Source of the DNA: Holophagaceae bacterium
Lineage (GTDB): Bacteria > Acidobacteriota > Holophagae > Holophagales > Holophagaceae
Reading direction: 5' to 3'
DNA: 6,949 nt
Assembly: GCA_003538615.1 (NCBI GenBank)
Contig: DPRT01000173.1
Location: forward strand, 1-6,949
The translations under genes and the position numbers were made by a program. The notes under the pieces were generated by a model. That model did no database searches, was not told the DNA's origin, and saw nothing but the letters and a program-made list of their open reading frames with translations. Shown piece by piece: positions 5,786 through 6,949 of this stretch. Every line of letters begins with the position of its first letter. The stretch's first letter is position 1.

Positions 5786-6949
5786 TCAGGCTTCCGCCTT
5801 GCGCGGCGCCACGAAGCGGTCGTAGAGGAGCATCAGCACCGTGGAGGCGCCGCCGATGGCGGCCAGCGTGAACCACATCAGGCCGGGGCGGTGGGACTGC
5901 TTCAGGAAGGTCTCCACCAGGAAGCCGCTGAGGTAGCCCGCCACCAGGGCTCCGATGGCCACCGGAAGGAAGGCGAAGCCCATGTAGGTGCCGACCTGGT
6001 CCTTCGGGGCCAGATCGGCCACGTACTCGTAGAACCGGGGAGCGTGCATGGCCTCTCCCACGGCGCAGATGCACATGGCGACCAGGGTGGCGCCCAGGGT
6101 CGGAATGGCCCCGAGCATCAGCCATCCCAAGGTGGCCAGGGCGAATCCGGTGGACATGGCGACGATGGGCCGCACCTGCTTGGTGAGCGCCGCCACGGGC
6201 ACCGTGAGCACGATGATGGCCGTGGCGTAGACCGTCTCGATGAGCTCGAACCGCTCGAAGCGGAGGACATCCCGGAGGTAGAAGGGCAGGCTGTAGAAGA
6301 TCTGCCAGAACATGATCCAGAAGCCCGAGAAGATCACCAGGAAGGCCATGAAGCGCAGGTTGGCGAAGACGAGGGCCATGTCCTTCAGCACCTGGGAGAC
6401 GCTGCGGAGGGGGGCATCCTCTGGCCTGCCCTCGGGTTCCCGGAAGAAGACCAGGGTGCCCAGGAGGTTGAAGACCGAGGTGGCCGAAGACATCACCAGC
6501 ACGTACTCGATGCCGAGGCCCTCCCGCACCTGCAGGCCCAGGAGCGGCCCAAGGGCGCCGCCCAGGTTGACCAGGGTGTAGTAGATGGAATATCCCAGGG
6601 ACTTCGTGTCCGGCGTGGTGGTCCGGGCCACGGTCCCCACCACGCAGGGCTTGATGAGGGATCCGCCGATGGCCGTCAGCAGCAGCGCCCCGATGATGTA
6701 GGGCGTGGTGCCCACGGAGGCCACGAGGTCGCGCCCCATGGGCAGGCCCGCGAGGCCGATGGCGAAGTAGCCCAGGCTGAAGATGGAGAAGCAGGCGATG
6801 AGGCTGCGCCGGAAGCCGTAGCGGTCCACCAGGGGCCCGGCGAGCGTGGGCAGGAAGAAGACCGCGAACCCGTAGAGGCCCACCAGGGTACTGCCGGTCC
6901 GCCCCAGGCCGACCTTCTCCACCAGGTAGACGGCCAGGACGGCCTTGGA
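5786..6949 (-). CDS. POT-like major facilitator transporter, N-terminus cut by window edge
   Basis: This is an inner-membrane transporter of the major facilitator superfamily, probably proton-driven. 387 residues are visible. The frame stays open to the last base, where it reads SKAVLAVYLVEKVGLG, typical of the end of the first helix, so the true start lies outside. A GTG at 6922 is available but would delete that helix. Counting from that GTG, visible motifs are the loop 2-3 signature GPLVDRYGFRRS (29-40), GGSLIKP (86-92), and a stretch at 110-128 with YYTLVNLGGALGP. These resemble the G-x-IKP and FY-x-x-IN-x-GS signatures of the POT/PTR peptide-transporter family. A charged central loop follows (REPEGRPEDAP, 161-171). 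Four to six further membrane helices run to the C-terminal DRFVAPRKAEA. The ExxERFxYYG motif that would settle POT membership should lie in the missing part. Peptide transport is plausible, also from the neighbouring dipeptidyl peptidase, but another substrate is possible. Confidence 0.88.
   Translation of the reverse strand, partial: SKAVLAVYLVEKVGLGRTGSTLVGLYGFAVFFLPTLAGPLVDRYGFRRSLIACFSIFSLGYFAIGLAGLPMGRDLVASVGTTPYIIGALLLTAIGGSLIKPCVVGTVARTTTPDTKSLGYSIYYTLVNLGGALGPLLGLQVREGLGIEYVLVMSSATSVFNLLGTLVFFREPEGRPEDAPLRSVSQVLKDMALVFANLRFMAFLVIFSGFWIMFWQIFYSLPFYLRDVLRFERFELIETVYATAIIVLTVPVAALTKQVRPIVAMSTGFALATLGWLMLGAIPTLGATLVAMCICAVGEAMHAPRFYEYVADLAPKDQVGTYMGFAFLPVAIGALVAGYLSGFLVETFLKQSHRPGLMWFTLAAIGGASTVLMLLYDRFVAPRKAEA

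Overview
The window is a compact, GC-rich bacterial segment with six protein-coding genes (the last cut by the window edge). It holds no RNA gene, CRISPR array, insertion sequence or long repeat that I can see. GC content, a single-Cache chemoreceptor, a DPP-IV-type peptidase and Bacteroidota-like signalling proteins would fit a free-living Gram-negative such as a Holophagae/Geothrix-type acidobacterium. That placement is a guess from style, not from a marker gene.

Region 1 (46-1891, + strand) is the most unusual part. Three tightly packed genes encode a small soluble protein with a cysteine-rich tail (CPPFC...C), a polytopic membrane protein with about seven hydrophobic segments, and a short histidine kinase with one membrane segment and no sensor domain. 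My reading is a split sensory system: the membrane protein senses and the kinase transmits, with the small protein as an accessory or signal. From memory, both the small protein and the membrane protein resemble uncharacterised Bacteroidota families, including a membrane protein found next to a single-TM kinase. No response regulator is present in the window. The GC content falls to about 52-55 % inside the membrane-protein gene, against roughly 68-80 % in sampled neighbouring lines.

Region 2 (1881-3473, - strand) is a methyl-accepting chemotaxis protein with a periplasmic single Cache domain, HAMP and a canonical signalling tip. It converges on the kinase with an 11-bp overlap of coding ends. 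A 149-bp divergent intergenic region (3474-3622) follows and should hold the promoters for the chemoreceptor and the peptidase.

Region 3 (3623-6949) holds an exported dipeptidyl-peptidase-IV-type serine protease on the + strand. Facing it is a POT-like major facilitator transporter on the - strand that runs off the right edge. Their stop codons abut exactly, forming TGATCA. Together they suggest extracytoplasmic release of dipeptides followed by peptide uptake, although the two genes are not in one operon.
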